A stretch of DNA of 64,000 nucleotides from Glandiceps talaboti (GCF_964340395.1 NC_135567.1:7128899-7192898); one strand, 5' to 3'; positions 48,424-59,200 are shown, counted from the first letter of the stretch. Numbers and translations: made by a program. Notes: generated from the sequence alone by a model not told the origin.

Positions 48424-50156
48424 TAGCACAACTGAACCAATAAGGTTCAGTAGTATTGTAGGCATGGCAAAGTGTCTGTATGTATGTATGTATGTATGTA
48501 TGTGTGTGTCTGTGACACTGTGCATTTGCCGGACACTGTATCACACAACCAACTCTTACTCAAATTAGCACAATATGGTGTAGATGGTAAAATCAACAAA
48601 TGTCTCATTTCATTCCTAAAAGAAAGTAAACAACGGGTTGTAGTCGATGGAGAACATTCCACATGGGCAGATATGGAATCAGGCATCCCACAGGGAACAG
48701 TACTCGGACCACTGTTATTTCTCATATACATCAACGACCTACATGAAAACTTACACTCAACTGTACGACTGTTCGCAGATTGACTGCATAATTTATAGAA
48801 ACATCAATAGTAAACATGACACTAAAACACTCCAGGAAGACCTAGACACACTATCTGAATGGGAAACCAAGTGGCAAATGAAATTCAATCTAGATAAATG
48901 TTATGTATTACAAATTCCATCATCATCAAGGTCAGAAATCATCACCAAATATGTATTAGACAACTCTATTTTACAGGAGACAAAAATTCACCCATATCTA
49001 GGGGTGTAGACATTCATCAAAATCTCAAATGGAACACACATGTAAACAGAATAACAACATCTGCAGGACGAACCCTTGGTTTCATTCGCAGGAACCTAGA
49101 CTCATGTACAAGATCAAATAAAAAAGCAGCATACATCTCTCAGGCCAACCCTAGAGTTCTGCTCTGCAGTGTGGGATAACTACACTAAAGAATTAGTACA
49201 AAAGGTAGGCAAAATACAGAGAAGGGCAGTAAGAATGGTCTACAACAACTATGACTGGAAAACGAGTGTAACAGAACTCATAAACGAATTGGAATGGGAG
49301 AATCTATCAACGAGAACGAGAACATCAAGACTTAGCATATTAGACAAAGCCACAGGGGACCATTTGGCACTGCTGGTACAAAACTACCTGTCACCAACTC
49401 AATGACAAACTCGGCATACACACTCTAAAAGCTTCATACAACACCAGGCATGCATACACTGTCACAAATACTCCACGGACCATCAGATATAATCAACATA
49501 ACAGATTCAGAACAATTCATACATTGTCAAGCATAATCAACATTCAACAGAACACAGGACAACAACATCAAGGACTAATAACAATCATTGCACACATCAC
49601 ATCCTACTCATTTTGTACCACTAGGGACGTTGAGTAGTATCCTAAAGAAGAAGAAAAAAGTGTGGATGGATGGATATGCCAAATAGGGCTAAAAATGTGT
49701 CTTTATGGTCAAAAATTTTTAATTTCCAAAACTACTCAGCAGACTGGGCTGAAATTTAATGGGGATGCATCTAGGGGTGTACAGTTAACGAAATAGTAAG
49801 CATATAATGATCTCATCAGTGATATGCAAGTTAGGTGTAAAAATGTGAATTTTGGTTAAAAATTTATATTTCAAAAAGTACTTGGTCAATGAGATTGAAA
49901 CTTGGTGAGATGTTTCTAGAAGTGCAACAACCAAATAGCAGTATATTTTGGTCAAAAATAATAACATCATCTACTAGGCAAGTGAGTAAACATTCACAAA
50001 GATAACAGGGATTCTTAGACAAGTGAACAAACATTCAAAAGGTGTATGCAAATATGCCTAGCAACAAAACCACGCCCATAGCAACAGCCAAATGATCAAT
50101 TATATTGCAAAGATAACATCAGGGATTCATAGACAAAAAACTGTACAATTGGGCTA
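48424..50156 (-). mobile_element. RepA element, copy 6 (inverted), split by a LINE
   Basis: Begins TAGCACAACTGAACC with CCAATAAGGTTCAGTAG, AGGCATGGCAAAG and (GTAT)n. Resumes after the LINE at ~49,665 with reverse-complement modules (GGGCTAAAAATGTGTC; ATGCAAGTTAGGTG; GCAACAAAACCACGCCCATA) and ends ACTGTACAATTGGGCTA at 50,156. The 1.1 kb between is a LINE fragment. Confidence 0.85.
48530..49660 (+). pseudogene. CR1/Jockey-group LINE, 5'-truncated reverse transcriptase (dead)
   Basis: Starts inside RT motif A (LPDTVSHNQLLLKL; the family has FDTV.HN.LL), continues KESKQRVVVDGEHSTW and motif B GIPQGTVLGPLLFLIYINDL (48,679-48,738), then motif C LFAD at 48,772-48,781, where one extra T (FADD to FAD-stop) shifts the frame. 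Then LSEWETKWQMKFNLDKCYVL, HPYLGV, a second shift at ~49,010, VDIHQNLKWNTHVNRI, FIRRNLDSC, a third shift at ~49,140, and VWDNYTKELVQKVGKIQRRA and VTELINELEWENLSTR. It ends in an AAGAAGAAGAAAAAA-type tail at 49,645-49,659. Only three frame lesions make this the youngest LINE here. 5' truncation is normal for LINE insertion. Confidence 0.9.
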
Positions 50157-50242
50157 CAACGGAATTAGTGCTGTTTTTCAATATCACAACATTTCAACAT
50201 GGGGGGGGGATTCCGTCAATTGTAGTGATTAAACAGCTTTAG
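50145..50242 (-). repeat. ~98-bp segment shared in inverted form with 53,236-53,333
   Basis: Reverse complement reads AAAGCTGTTTAATCACTACA, GACGGAAT, ATGTTGAAATGTTG and AAAAACAGCAC, then the RepA left end. The same order occurs at 53,236. It covers the flank beyond TAGCACAACTG, so in these two copies the repeat unit is longer than in the others. Confidence 0.85.
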
Positions 50243-50507
50243 ACAATAGGTTCATCTCCATTTCAAATGTTTTACAGAGAAGATATGCATTACTGTTTTA
50301 GGATTCATTGGAAGATTATGTGTGTGTATACACTATGTTGGTTGACTACATGTAAATCATTGTACATTTACTACATGTATAAAGGCATATACCTTCAAGT
50401 TACATCAGCCTCTTTCCAAGACTGTATTTGCCATGATTGAATTAGTGATTACTGAAATATATTTCTATTTTCTATAGGCACATTACTGTGTGTACTTCTA
50501 TTCTCAG

Positions 50508-50683
50508 GGTTCCTCAGAAGACTATAACAGACAGGGGTCCCGAGGGGTAGGGGTCATTGCAGGTCACAGGGGCAAGGTAAAGCAGAGAGTAGTGGAAGGG
50601 GGCATGGTGAAAACGGTGGGGGGACGGGTAGGAGAAAAAGCTGCAAATAACCTAATGGCAGAAATGTTAGAGCATGAAAGAAG
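50508..50683 (+). CDS. candidate internal coding exon, unrecognised protein
   Basis: 176 nt between a strong acceptor (TGTGTACTTCTATTCTCAG, AG at 50,506-50,507) and donor GTAAAC at 50,684. The frame is open throughout: it begins GSSEDYNRQGSRGVGVIAGH, is basic and glycine-rich (GKVKQRVVEGGMVKTVGG), and ends EKAANNLMAEMLEHER, leaving two bases of a codon (phase 2). G+C is clearly higher than on either side, as for real exons here. The frame would also be open without splicing from ATG 50,490 to a stop at 50,685. No domain is recognised. Neighbouring exons were not identified, so the gene is unknown. Confidence 0.5.
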
Positions 50684-50689
50684 GTAAAC

Positions 50690-51645
50690 AAGATTACATG
50701 TAAGACTTAGTACATATCTGCATATATTCATACTGTTGTATACTTAATTTTACAAAATCTCAACGACAGTGAGACTTGCAAAAAATATAAAGGAAATTGA
50801 ACTGTGATTCTTCTTTGGAATAAATTTCCAAATTTAAATTTAACTTGTGAAGAATGTGATAATACTAAGCTTTAAGAAGGGAATCTTACTTCACAAGAGC
50901 TTATTAGACATGTTAATGAAATAGTTCCTATTATTACACAAGTCAAGCTAGATTTGTGACGTTTCCCAATTTGTTTATATACAATGTAGTCTACAAAGTA
51001 CCTTTTTCTGAGTACAGTAAATGGGCACTTGTCTAAGTTCAGTTTCAATTTCTGAATTCAAAGTTCCTTAAAGATAGTATAATATCATCCATGCCATAGC
51101 TTCATGTCAATCATTGATGGAGTTCAATCCCATTTCATGAGAAATGACAGTATGTACATTTGTATATTTTTATTTCGATATGTATAGTGCTATATTCTGA
51201 TCACAGTAACTGTAGTATATATCTTATAGAATATGTAGCATGAATCCCTGACAATAAATACACTCATAGTTTTTGAGATCATAGTTTTTGAAAAAATAAG
51301 TGTATGCACCACCATTACAATTGAACCATTGATTTTTCATGCTTTGAATATGCAAAATACAGTACCAACAATCAAAATAATATTAATTTTTGAGTTGTCA
51401 CCAAGTGTGCACCTACCATCTATTTCGTATGGACTTTGCATACAATGCGGAGCAATATGATGCCAAAATCACAAAATGATGCTAAGCTAGACAATACAGT
51501 TAGTCAAAATGAAATGTGTTGCTCCCCTCATATCATTTCCTAAAATATAGCCTCCCCCCCCCACAATAGATGTTTCCAGAGAATTGCCACAAGTCATGGT
51601 AGTGTGATGTATTAGATTGTATGAAATATAGTGCCAATGGCATTG
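50690..51645. other. AT-rich, probable intron
   Basis: Nothing recognised beyond a C tract near 51,553-51,562. Confidence 0.4.
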
Positions 51646-52362
51646 TAGAACAACTGTATAATTGATTGAACATTTGCATACATTATTTGAATGTTTATCT
51701 ATTTGTCTATTTATCCCTTGTTATTTTTCAGTGATCATTTGGCTGTTGTCATGAAAGTGGTATAGTTGCTAGGCACATTTACAAACATTTTTGAATGTTA
51801 TTCAATTCAATTGTCTATTAATACATATCGTTATCTTTGCAATATACTGGATTGTTTGGTTGTTGCTATGGGTGTGGTCTTGTTCCTAGGTACATTTACA
51901 TACACTTGTCGAATGTTTATTCAAATGTCTATATATCACTTTTGTTATCTTTGCAATATGCATGATCATTTGGCTGTTGCTATGGGCGTGTTGTTGTTGC
52001 TAGGTTCATTTGCATACATTTGCATACATTTTTAAAAATGTTCACTTGTCTAAAAATACCTGTTGTCATCTTTGTGAAAAACACCACCGTTTGGCTGTTG
52101 CCATGGGTGTGGTCATGGTTGCTAAGGATATTTGCATACATTATTTGAATGCTTACTCATTTGCCTACCTGATGATGTTGTTATTTGACCAAAACAAACT
52201 GCCATTTGGTTGTTGCTATGTCATTGTTGCGAGGGCAAAAATGTTTTACAGAACATCTGCAGAATAACAATTTTAAGAACATTCCCACCAAATTTCAGGC
52301 CAAGCTGCCCTGTAGTATGGGATTTTAACTTTTTTGACCAAAAATCATGATTTTGACCCAAA
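51646..52362 (+). mobile_element. RepA element, copy 7 (right end lost)
   Basis: Left end TAGAACAACTGTATA (one change from TAGCACAACTG), four to five GCTATGGGTGTGGTCTT modules, then one TTTTTTGACCAAAAATCATG module. It breaks off at ~52,362 into a RepB-like fragment. Confidence 0.85.
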
Positions 52363-52560
52363 ACTGGCTCTAAGTCGGCTAAATTGCATCGTATCCCAAA
52401 ACAAATTGACGCGCATATGTAAGTAATAGTTCATTATCCATTTAATAAGTTTGAAAGAAATCTATCAATGAATGTCCAAGATATGACTCTGGACGCACGT
52501 ACACATGCATGCACAGATGGACGGACAGAGCCCAATCTACGTCTGGTGGGGGCTGAAAAG
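52363..52560 (-). repeat. RepB-related end fragment
   Basis: ATCGTATCCCAAAACAAATT, GACGCGCATATGTAAGTAA and ACGGACAGAGCCCAATC follow, in order, the (GGAC)n-side end of RepB copy 2 (47,270-47,430) with about 30% divergence. Confidence 0.65.
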
Positions 52561-52630
52561 TGACATCCTCTTCTAATACACCTTTACGGAAAGGTACCCA
52601 AATGTTACTCAAAACGAGGCTAAAGGGGGC

Positions 52631-53235
52631 TGGACTATGTTGCGTTTGTAGCAGACCTCTTCAGCAATGGCGGCAGTGAATGTACCTGTGTTCTCTTGCT
52701 CTCGACAGTGTTGAGCTTATCATATGACATTGGGACGGATCATCTGTACAAGGCATAGATAGAGCTAGCTTTGCCATCATTCTAGCATAAAACTAATATT
52801 GCATGTATGAGTGTGTGGCCGGGTGGCCAGAAACAGTACATTGTTTGTATAATGTTACATTGATTTTGGAATGTGTATATAACTATAAGCAAATACAACG
52901 GTTCCTACAGATCAAGCAGTGGCTGATGTTGTGCTATATATTAAAGAACTTGATGATTTCTGACTCCTGTACCTACATGCTACAAATGTTGTACATTATT
53001 ACACTGTGTAGAAATGGATTTCTTGTCATCAGCTGATATCCATAAAAAAATTTTGTCTGTGAAAACGCAAATATATATGATGTAAATGTAGCGCTATCAT
53101 ACTTTAAAAACATGAAAGGTGTATTATATGTGTAATAGTTAATAAAGTGCTGATGAACAGATGGATGTATTCATGTTTGTTTGTCCTTGATTTGTTCTGT
53201 GTGACTGTGAAGTGAATTTAATCAAACCTAATATC
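52631..53235. other. left interior of P-like remnant
   Basis: A short frame starting ATGGCGGCAGTGAATGTACC at 52,662 ends within 17 codons. A + frame at 52,803-53,036 is unremarkable. No transposase motif was seen. Confidence 0.3.
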
Positions 53236-53333
53236 CAAAGCTGTTTAATCACTACAATTGACGGAATTTTCCCCTATGTTGAAATGTTGAGATATTGAAA
53301 AACAGCACCAATGGCGTTGTTGCACAACTGTAC
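53236..53333 (+). repeat. ~98-bp flank shared with 50,145-50,242
   Basis: Contains AAAGCTGTTTAATCACTACA and ATGTTGAAATGTTGAGATAT, then AACAGCACCAATGGC and the RepA left end. It matches the flank of copy 6 in inverted orientation. Confidence 0.85.
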
Positions 53334-54190
53334 AGTTTTTAAAAATGTTAATCCACATGCTGATCAATGCTAGGTGTAGGTGTTCATTTGCTGAACAGAA
53401 TGATCATCCAGTTGCCTATCCAATCATGTTGTTATCTTTGCAATATACATGATTATTTGCCTGTTGCCATGGGCGTGGTCTTGTTGCTAGGTAAATTTAC
53501 ATACATTTTTTGCATGTTTATTCAACTATCTATTCATCACTGTTGTTATCTTTGTGAAATACATGACTGTTTGGCTGGTGCTATGGGCGTGGTCATGGTT
53601 GCTAGGGCCAATTGTGTCAAAATCTGCACAATAACATTTCTAGAAACATCTTACCAAGTTTCAGTCTCATTGAGATATCAATTTTTGACCAAAATTCACA
53701 TGTTTACACCTAATTTGCATATTACTGATGAGATCATTATATGCTTAATAGTTTTTCATCTATACACCCACAGATGCATGAGTAGTTTTGGAATTATATG
53801 TTTTTAACCAAAAAGTCACCTTTTTATCCCTAATTTGCATAAAACTGAGGGAATCATGTCATGAACAAATCTTAATTTACTCACCCCTAAGAATGTTCTC
53901 ACCAAATTTTATGCCAATCCGCCCAGTACATTTGTAGTGTTTGAGTTCAAGGACCAAAAATCACATTTTTGACCCAAAACCCACATCTCTGATGCAATCA
54001 TTTTCATTTGAACAATTTCCCACCTAGACACCAAAAGTAACATGACCACCAAATATCAAAGCAATCAGTCCAGCAATTTTTGACTTTAAGTTGTTCACAC
54101 AAACACACACACACACAGGCATACAGACAGACATACAGATACTTTACCATGCCTAGAGCACTACTGAACCTTATCAGTTCAGTTGTGCTA
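53320..54190 (+). mobile_element. RepA element, copy 8
   Basis: Left end TGCACAACTGTACAG, two GCTATGGGCGTGGTC-type modules, modules with TTTTTGACCAAAA, (CA)n at 54,096-54,117, ACTTTACCATGCCTAGAGC, and right end TCAGTTGTGCTA at 54,190. It is inserted immediately downstream of the THAP segment. Confidence 0.9.
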
Positions 54191-54219
54191 AAAACGCTCT
54201 AAATGAAATTAATTGGAAA

Positions 54220-54495
54220 TTAGCTCTCCTTGGATTTGAATTTTCTCAATTCTGATGGATTTGCATTGGCTTTCAAATGTTTTCTCTCACAGAGACCAAT
54301 CTTGTAGTCTGCTGGTACGAAGTGCACTGAGCATACCCGGGAGTCTTTTGTCAACATAAAGTCGTCTGCTTGCCGCATTAGTAATTTCCACATCTGTCTC
54401 CTTCTGTTTCCTTTGGGAAACTGATGACATGACACACCTGGACACTTGTCTGCTTGATTTGTACAACAAGCTGCAGCACAATACCACATTCCCAT
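54220..54495 (-). CDS. THAP-domain protein segment
   Basis: 91 codons: MGMWYCAAACCTNQADKCPG, then VSCHQFPKGNRRRQMWKLLM, RQADDFMLTKDSRVCSVHF, VPADYKIGL and LKANANPSELRKF. All THAP zinc-finger hallmarks are present: C-x4-C at Cys6 and Cys11; the S.H.FPK block (VSCHQFPK); an invariant Trp (MWKLLM); C-x2-H in CSVHF; and a Pro near the end (NANPSEL, in the place of the family's AVPT box). THAP domains bind DNA through this C2CH finger and occur in P-element transposases and host regulators. The frame ends at TAA soon after the domain, ~30 bp before a RepA insertion, so the rest is lost or was never joined. The start codon lies inside a perfect palindrome. Confidence 0.85.
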   Translation of the reverse strand: MGMWYCAAACCTNQADKCPGVSCHQFPKGNRRRQMWKLLMRQADDFMLTKDSRVCSVHFVPADYKIGLCERKHLKANANPSELRKFKSKES

Positions 54496-54600
54496 GGTTG
54501 TATATAATTCACTATCGATAAGTTTGTAACCAATACAAACTTATCGATAGTGAATTATATACAACCATGGGAATGTGGTATTGTGCTGCAGCTTGTTGTA
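54462..54600. repeat. perfect 67-bp inverted repeat with 5-bp spacer
   Basis: 54,462-54,528 and 54,534-54,600 are exact reverse complements around spacer ACCAA. The arms carry the first ~11 codons of the THAP frame, so the start is duplicated head to head: a + frame from 54,568 reads MGMWYCAAACC then NQYTGC and stops. GTAACCAATACA occurs both at the centre (54,526) and just past the right arm (54,598). Confidence 0.97.
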
Positions 54601-54723
54601 ACCAATACACAGGTTGCTAATGTAAACAAAAAAATTGCTTTCAAATGGTGGCACGTCTCTGAACTTTACCCCCTATAGCCTCGTTCTGATTAACATCTGG
54701 GTACCTTTCCGTAGAGGTGTATT

Positions 54724-55218
54724 CCCCTGACCCACCCCCTTGTAATTACTGAAGGCTTCCTAATTTAACTTGCATCATAAGTGGGTTTGACTTCATAATT
54801 TTCATTTCAATTAGTTTTGCTTTTTAAAACTATATACAATGGAATCTAGTTATACTGAAACAGAGTATTCTGGTTTGACAACATCTCATTGTCAGTCACA
54901 ACAAAATTCCTACCAACATTACTACCTGGGGTACATTTCTTTCTATCAGATACCATATCATATCATACAAACAGAATGAAACTTTTCTAATTTTGATATT
55001 GAATTTCATCATAACAGGAGGCATACATGATGGATGCGACTTATTTCAAAAGTAAGAGGTAACAATTTAATGCAGCTTATTCCTCATTTTTTGAAAAACA
55101 CCCCCCCCCCTCCCCGTATACTTTTTTTAGTATTTTTTCAGTGACTCCTCCGATTCCTCAGACCTCCCCAGGTCATAATGACTCCTCCCTAATAAGGTAT
55201 AGTGAAAAGACTATCATT
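54724..55218. other. spacer with a dispersed 75-bp repeat
   Basis: GGGTTTGACTTCATAATTTT, TTAGTTTTGCTTTTTAAAAC and TATACAATGGAATCTA (54,782-54,856) recur at 63,672-63,740. A C tract lies at 55,101-55,116. No gene. Confidence 0.5.
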
Positions 55219-55435
55219 CATTTTCACTCATGAACAATTAAATTTAGTTTACTCAGAAGACAATAGTGGTCCTTCGAACAAGACTTTTAAAGTTATGTAT
55301 ATTGATCAGAACTTTAACCCGGCGTATCTCTGAAATTACATGTCATGCAGGTTACGTACAATCATGAAATGGTTCCCTAGCAACCAAACTTTATGGAAAC
55401 GGTTGTATTTTCTGGAGTTGTGTTCCCCTTTAATA
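55219..55435 (+). repeat. ~217-bp repeat, left copy of an inverted pair
   Basis: Reverse complement of 59,461-59,676. Shared blocks are TTTAGTTTACTCAGAAGA, ATGGTTCCCTAGCAACCAAA, TTTCTGGAGTTGTGTTCCCC and TTTAAT. Overall similarity is roughly 80%. Confidence 0.85.
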
Positions 55436-55485
55436 TAAATTGGCAGTACACCCGTTAGCCATATATATGTATAAAACGTACACCA

Positions 55486-55598
55486 TATGTATTCATAAGT
55501 AATGTCCCCACCAAATACTAAGGCGATCGGTCAGACGGACACACACACACACATTTCACCATGCCTATAGCCCTACTGAACCTAGATCAGTTGTGCTA
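55486..55598 (+). mobile_element. RepA right-terminus fragment
   Basis: TCCCCACCAAATACTAAGGC, (CA)n, ACCATGCCTATAGCCCTACT and CAGTTGTGCTA: only the last ~110 bp of RepA. Confidence 0.85.
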
Positions 55599-55740
55599 AA
55601 AATGGTGACTCTCAAATATACTGACAGTTGTGCATCAGTACATCCAGTAATGGTTGGCAAGAAAAACAATAACTGGTGTATTGTAATGTGATTCTGACAC
55701 CCCACCCCCCCAAAAAAAAAAGAAAAGAAAAAAAGAAAAA

Positions 55741-55975
55741 AGAACAAGCGACCTATCGGTCAGAATAGCTCCGCTGTTCTTTTTATCTTTTATTTTGGTA
55801 ACATGTAGAAGCGGTTCAGTTGTTTAGCTCTTCACTATGCAGGGTTTTTTTAGCGATGTAATAAAGTGGTTAGTGGTTTCATATGGTGTCTCACTATAAA
55901 ACACATTTTACACAGAAAGTTGGTAAGATATTGTATTTTTATACCATAGTCACCATTTTATTTAAAAAATCTACT
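55741..55975 (+). repeat. RepF dispersed repeat, copy 2
   Basis: Direct match to 43,397-43,655. The order of phrases is preserved, with small length differences at homopolymers. Confidence 0.8.
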
Positions 55976-57739
55976 GTTATGAAAAATTACACAAAATCTC
56001 AGAAAAATAATGACTGGGAAATGCACACAAAAAAAAGAAGAAAAAAAGGATTTTTGAGGTTGGCTGTAAATAATTCCAGTGTCTTACAGCTTTAACCCTG
56101 GAAAATTTTAATGATGAATAAAATAAACTAGGGATCTAAAACAATTTTGAAACAATTCGAATTTCAATTTTCTAACAAATTTACCAAGTCAACAACTTGA
56201 ACATTCAACGTGTAGTAGACATAACATCGTCTGATATTTCAATTTACTCGTGACCAGTGCCTGTCAGCAGACTCGGCCATTTTTTTTTTCATCATTCCAT
56301 TGTATTTAAACCTTGTACTTGACATTTCGCAATATCTATAATTCTCAACAAAATACCTCAACATGCCTCACCTCGCTCATACTCAAAGAAGTCCCAGTAT
56401 TATCACTGACATGACCAGAGAGAACCTTTTCGGATTTACATGTCAAACAGGGAAAGATACGAAAAACATAATGCAAAGTCTGAAGCCAAATTAAAGTTTT
56501 AATTATTTTAATTATTTTTACTTGCTAAATATTTGCATTTTGGAAATTGCAAAACACGTTCATGGCGTTTACATGTAAACTGTCGACCAATATAAACAAA
56601 GTTTGGTCGATTCACACACAGTCCGCAGTGAGACTGCTCTTGCATAACTTCAAATGCATGCCTAGGCATGCCTTCCTTATGCGAGTCAGTTGTCTTCATT
56701 CTGGTTCACCGTCACTCCAAATTGCACGACAATATAGAATTAATGACAAGTTATATGTTATCTGAAAACACCAAACTTTTATAGTGGGTCTGAAGTGTGA
56801 TTTAAGTGAGTACCAAGAACGTTGCTGCTTGCTGCGGAAAATCGCCCGGTCAAACGAGGTCAGCTTCAGCTTCCGGGTCAAATCAAGTCGTTTTCTACCT
56901 AAAATTCTTGAACGGACTGTTACACAACGATCCTACTAAATTTACTTGCCATGGTTATTTAAAACACATAAAATCCACCTTTTTGTGATATTTGTAAAAG
57001 TTTCCGGTTCGTATTAAGGAAACTATGAGCGAAAAACCTGGTCAAAATTTCAGGGCCTCAAGTATGCGTCCCGAATTTGTCGGAAAATCGGTATTCCTAA
57101 ATGTAATTCAAAAATTTGTTTGCTGGTACGAATGAAGAGATTTCAGTTGAGGTTTAGGTGTTTACAGTATCTAAAATGGTGGACTCTAGTGATTGTTGAA
57201 AATACCCAAAAATAAGGCCCGTGAGCAGCCATTCAAAGAGTAAACGGTCGCAATCTGAAGGATAGATGCACATGATGCAAACAATCGAAAAAAAGATATG
57301 CTGACTTGAAATTAACAAATCTGAGTAAGCTACCCTCTGCGCATCAACACAACAGATATCAAAGCAATCTTAAATGACCCATCAATATAACCAGCAATAT
57401 AACCAGCAATTGGCAAAAATAAAACAATCCTTACCATAACACCCCACCGGCCCACCCCTACCCCCACCCCTTCCCCAGCCTCACCATACAAATGGACACT
57501 CCCCTTATGTGACTTCAATTTATGAACCATTCCATCCAGGAATAGTGGACAGAGACAAAATAATCCTTTCAAATTGACCCATAAGTGAAGCAGCAGTTGC
57601 CAGAAAGAAAACTGTCTTTACTTTTGTCATATTATACACGTAGTGACAGCACTCTGACCCCCCTCCCCTTCCCCTTAACAATGGACATTTCCCTTATCTG
57701 ACTTCTAGGTATGAGTCAGCTCAACAGACCAGCCCAGGT
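55976..57739. other. no gene recognised
   Basis: Several 60-90 codon frames occur on both strands, but none has a motif or splice context. Mild CpG enrichment at 56,810-56,900 (GAAAATCGCCCGGTCAAACG) could mark a decayed regulatory region. Confidence 0.35.
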
Positions 57740-58030
57740 TTTAGTATATGTCATGGTAACAGGGCTTGAAATTAACAGTAGTCCCATGCCCACAGCTACC
57801 AATTCTTGTCATGGGGCTACCAAAATTTGCTGATGGTAGCCCACTCAGGCTACCACTGATTAAGTGATGAAGATGGAAGATTTATGGACATTAAAGTATT
57901 TTAATAACACACATATTTCCAATAGAGGATATCTGTTTTCAGTTCAGGATTATTGGACTACAGGTCACAATCCTAGGGTTACCAATTTTTGAAACTGGTA
58001 GCCCACTAGGACTACCAAAGGTAATGAATA
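57740..58030. repeat. GGTAGCC/GGCTACC repeat
   Basis: GGCTTGAAATTAACAGTAGT, then GCTACCAATTCTTG, GGGGCTACCAAAATTTG, TGGTAGCCCACTCAGGC, a middle segment, and GGTTACCAATTTTTGAAAC with GGTAGCCCACTAGGAC. A pair of GCTACCA...TGGTAGCC inverted motifs is repeated twice, so this is a folded dispersed repeat rather than coding sequence. Confidence 0.55.
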
Positions 58031-58975
58031 CACGTCTACTAGTGGTAGTGCCCTCAAATGTAAGCAATTGCCCTCACATGCAGGTCTCCCATGTGTGTAT
58101 AAATTTCCCATCAGACTCAAATGCCAAAATGCACATGTACATGGAGAGATTTTCTCACAAAGTGCAACATGGAGAAAACAAGTCTAAACAATTAAGAAAT
58201 GTTATTAAGTTGGTGTGCTGTGACCAAACTATGACCCACCTACACATCTTAGACATCTCAGATAAAATTTAACTTTGACAAAGATTTCTTTAACTTCCTG
58301 AAGGGTGATTGACTGTACACTAAATGATTTGATCATACTACAGCATTGAACAATTCACTGCATGTACAAGTTTCACAGCTGATTACTTCTGGTTTATATA
58401 AACATTCCTGACAAAACCTCTTGGAAATTACATGGTTTAGCATTAGGTGTGAACAAACTATATGAAGGGTTAACTCAATATTTATCATGGAGCATTTCTC
58501 GTGACACTTTATGTTTTCTATAATACGGGCATGACCATTTTGATACGGAGGGTAGAAGTGACTATGATATTGATGGGGATGGTAAAAGTGACCATTTTGA
58601 TGGGGAGGGTACAGAATGCTGACATTACACTATGACAAGGATTGCTTTCTATTTAATGTCTACTATTCCTCATAGCACAGATGCATAAATGTGGATATAA
58701 AAAAGATGGTCAATTTGATGAGGGGGGGGGGGAGGGAGGGTTAATATTAGCAATGCGAAGCTCCGAGGACTGTGAGAGAGTCTATGTCATTGGCTGTTGC
58801 AAGTGCTCCATGTACATTCATGGAATGTGATAAACTCGTAAATTAAAATTGAACACTGACATAAATGTCAACAATGGTCTACCCTTTTCATAGATACAAG
58901 ATTTCAAACATTATTTGTATTTTCTGCATAAAGCTTATGGAATATTCTAAATTATTTTCATCTAATTTGATATTT
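58031..58975. other. no gene recognised
   Basis: A weakly tandem segment around GTGACCATTTTGATGGGGAG (58,535-58,612) and a G tract at 58,720-58,733. An 82-codon frame at 58,024-58,272 has no recognised motif. Confidence 0.35.
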
Positions 58976-59200
58976 GTACATGATAAAATCATAACTTATG
59001 CAAATTAGCATTAATCATGCAAGCCACTCACACCAAAAGCTATTCAGCTCTAAGTTGCAGCCTGAAAATGCAACACAGTAAATTGCAAAACATTTGCTTC
59101 ACTACCTTTTGAGATATCAGTGGAACAAAATTTCTGCACATACACACAGACATACAGCAAGACAGTTGCATGATATCAGCTCCCATACGGGAGCTTAAAA
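58976..59200 (+). mobile_element. repeat right end with hairpin terminus
   Basis: Modules naming TTATGCAAATTAGCAT, TTTTGAGATATCAGTGG and (CA)-rich AGACATACAGCAAGACAG resemble RepA-style right ends. It terminates in a perfect hairpin at 59,178-59,195: AGCTCCC, loop ATAC, GGGAGCT. Confidence 0.55.

Larger units (their letters stand above)
52575..54723 (-). mobile_element. P-like (THAP) DNA transposon remnant, with nested RepA
   Basis: 56-bp terminal inverted repeats: 52,575-52,630 and 54,668-54,723 match at 50 of 56 positions when one is reverse-complemented (both contain ACGGAAAGGTACCCA and CGAGGCTA). Just inside the right repeat, reading leftward, comes a THAP-domain start. THAP domains are the DNA-binding part of P-element transposases, so a P-like element is the natural reading. 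A complete RepA is inserted between the THAP segment and the left repeat and no catalytic domain is recognisable, so it is dead. No clear 8-bp target duplication was seen (CCTCTTCT left, CCCCTGAC right). A domesticated THAP gene next to an unrelated inverted repeat is the alternative. Confidence 0.5.
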
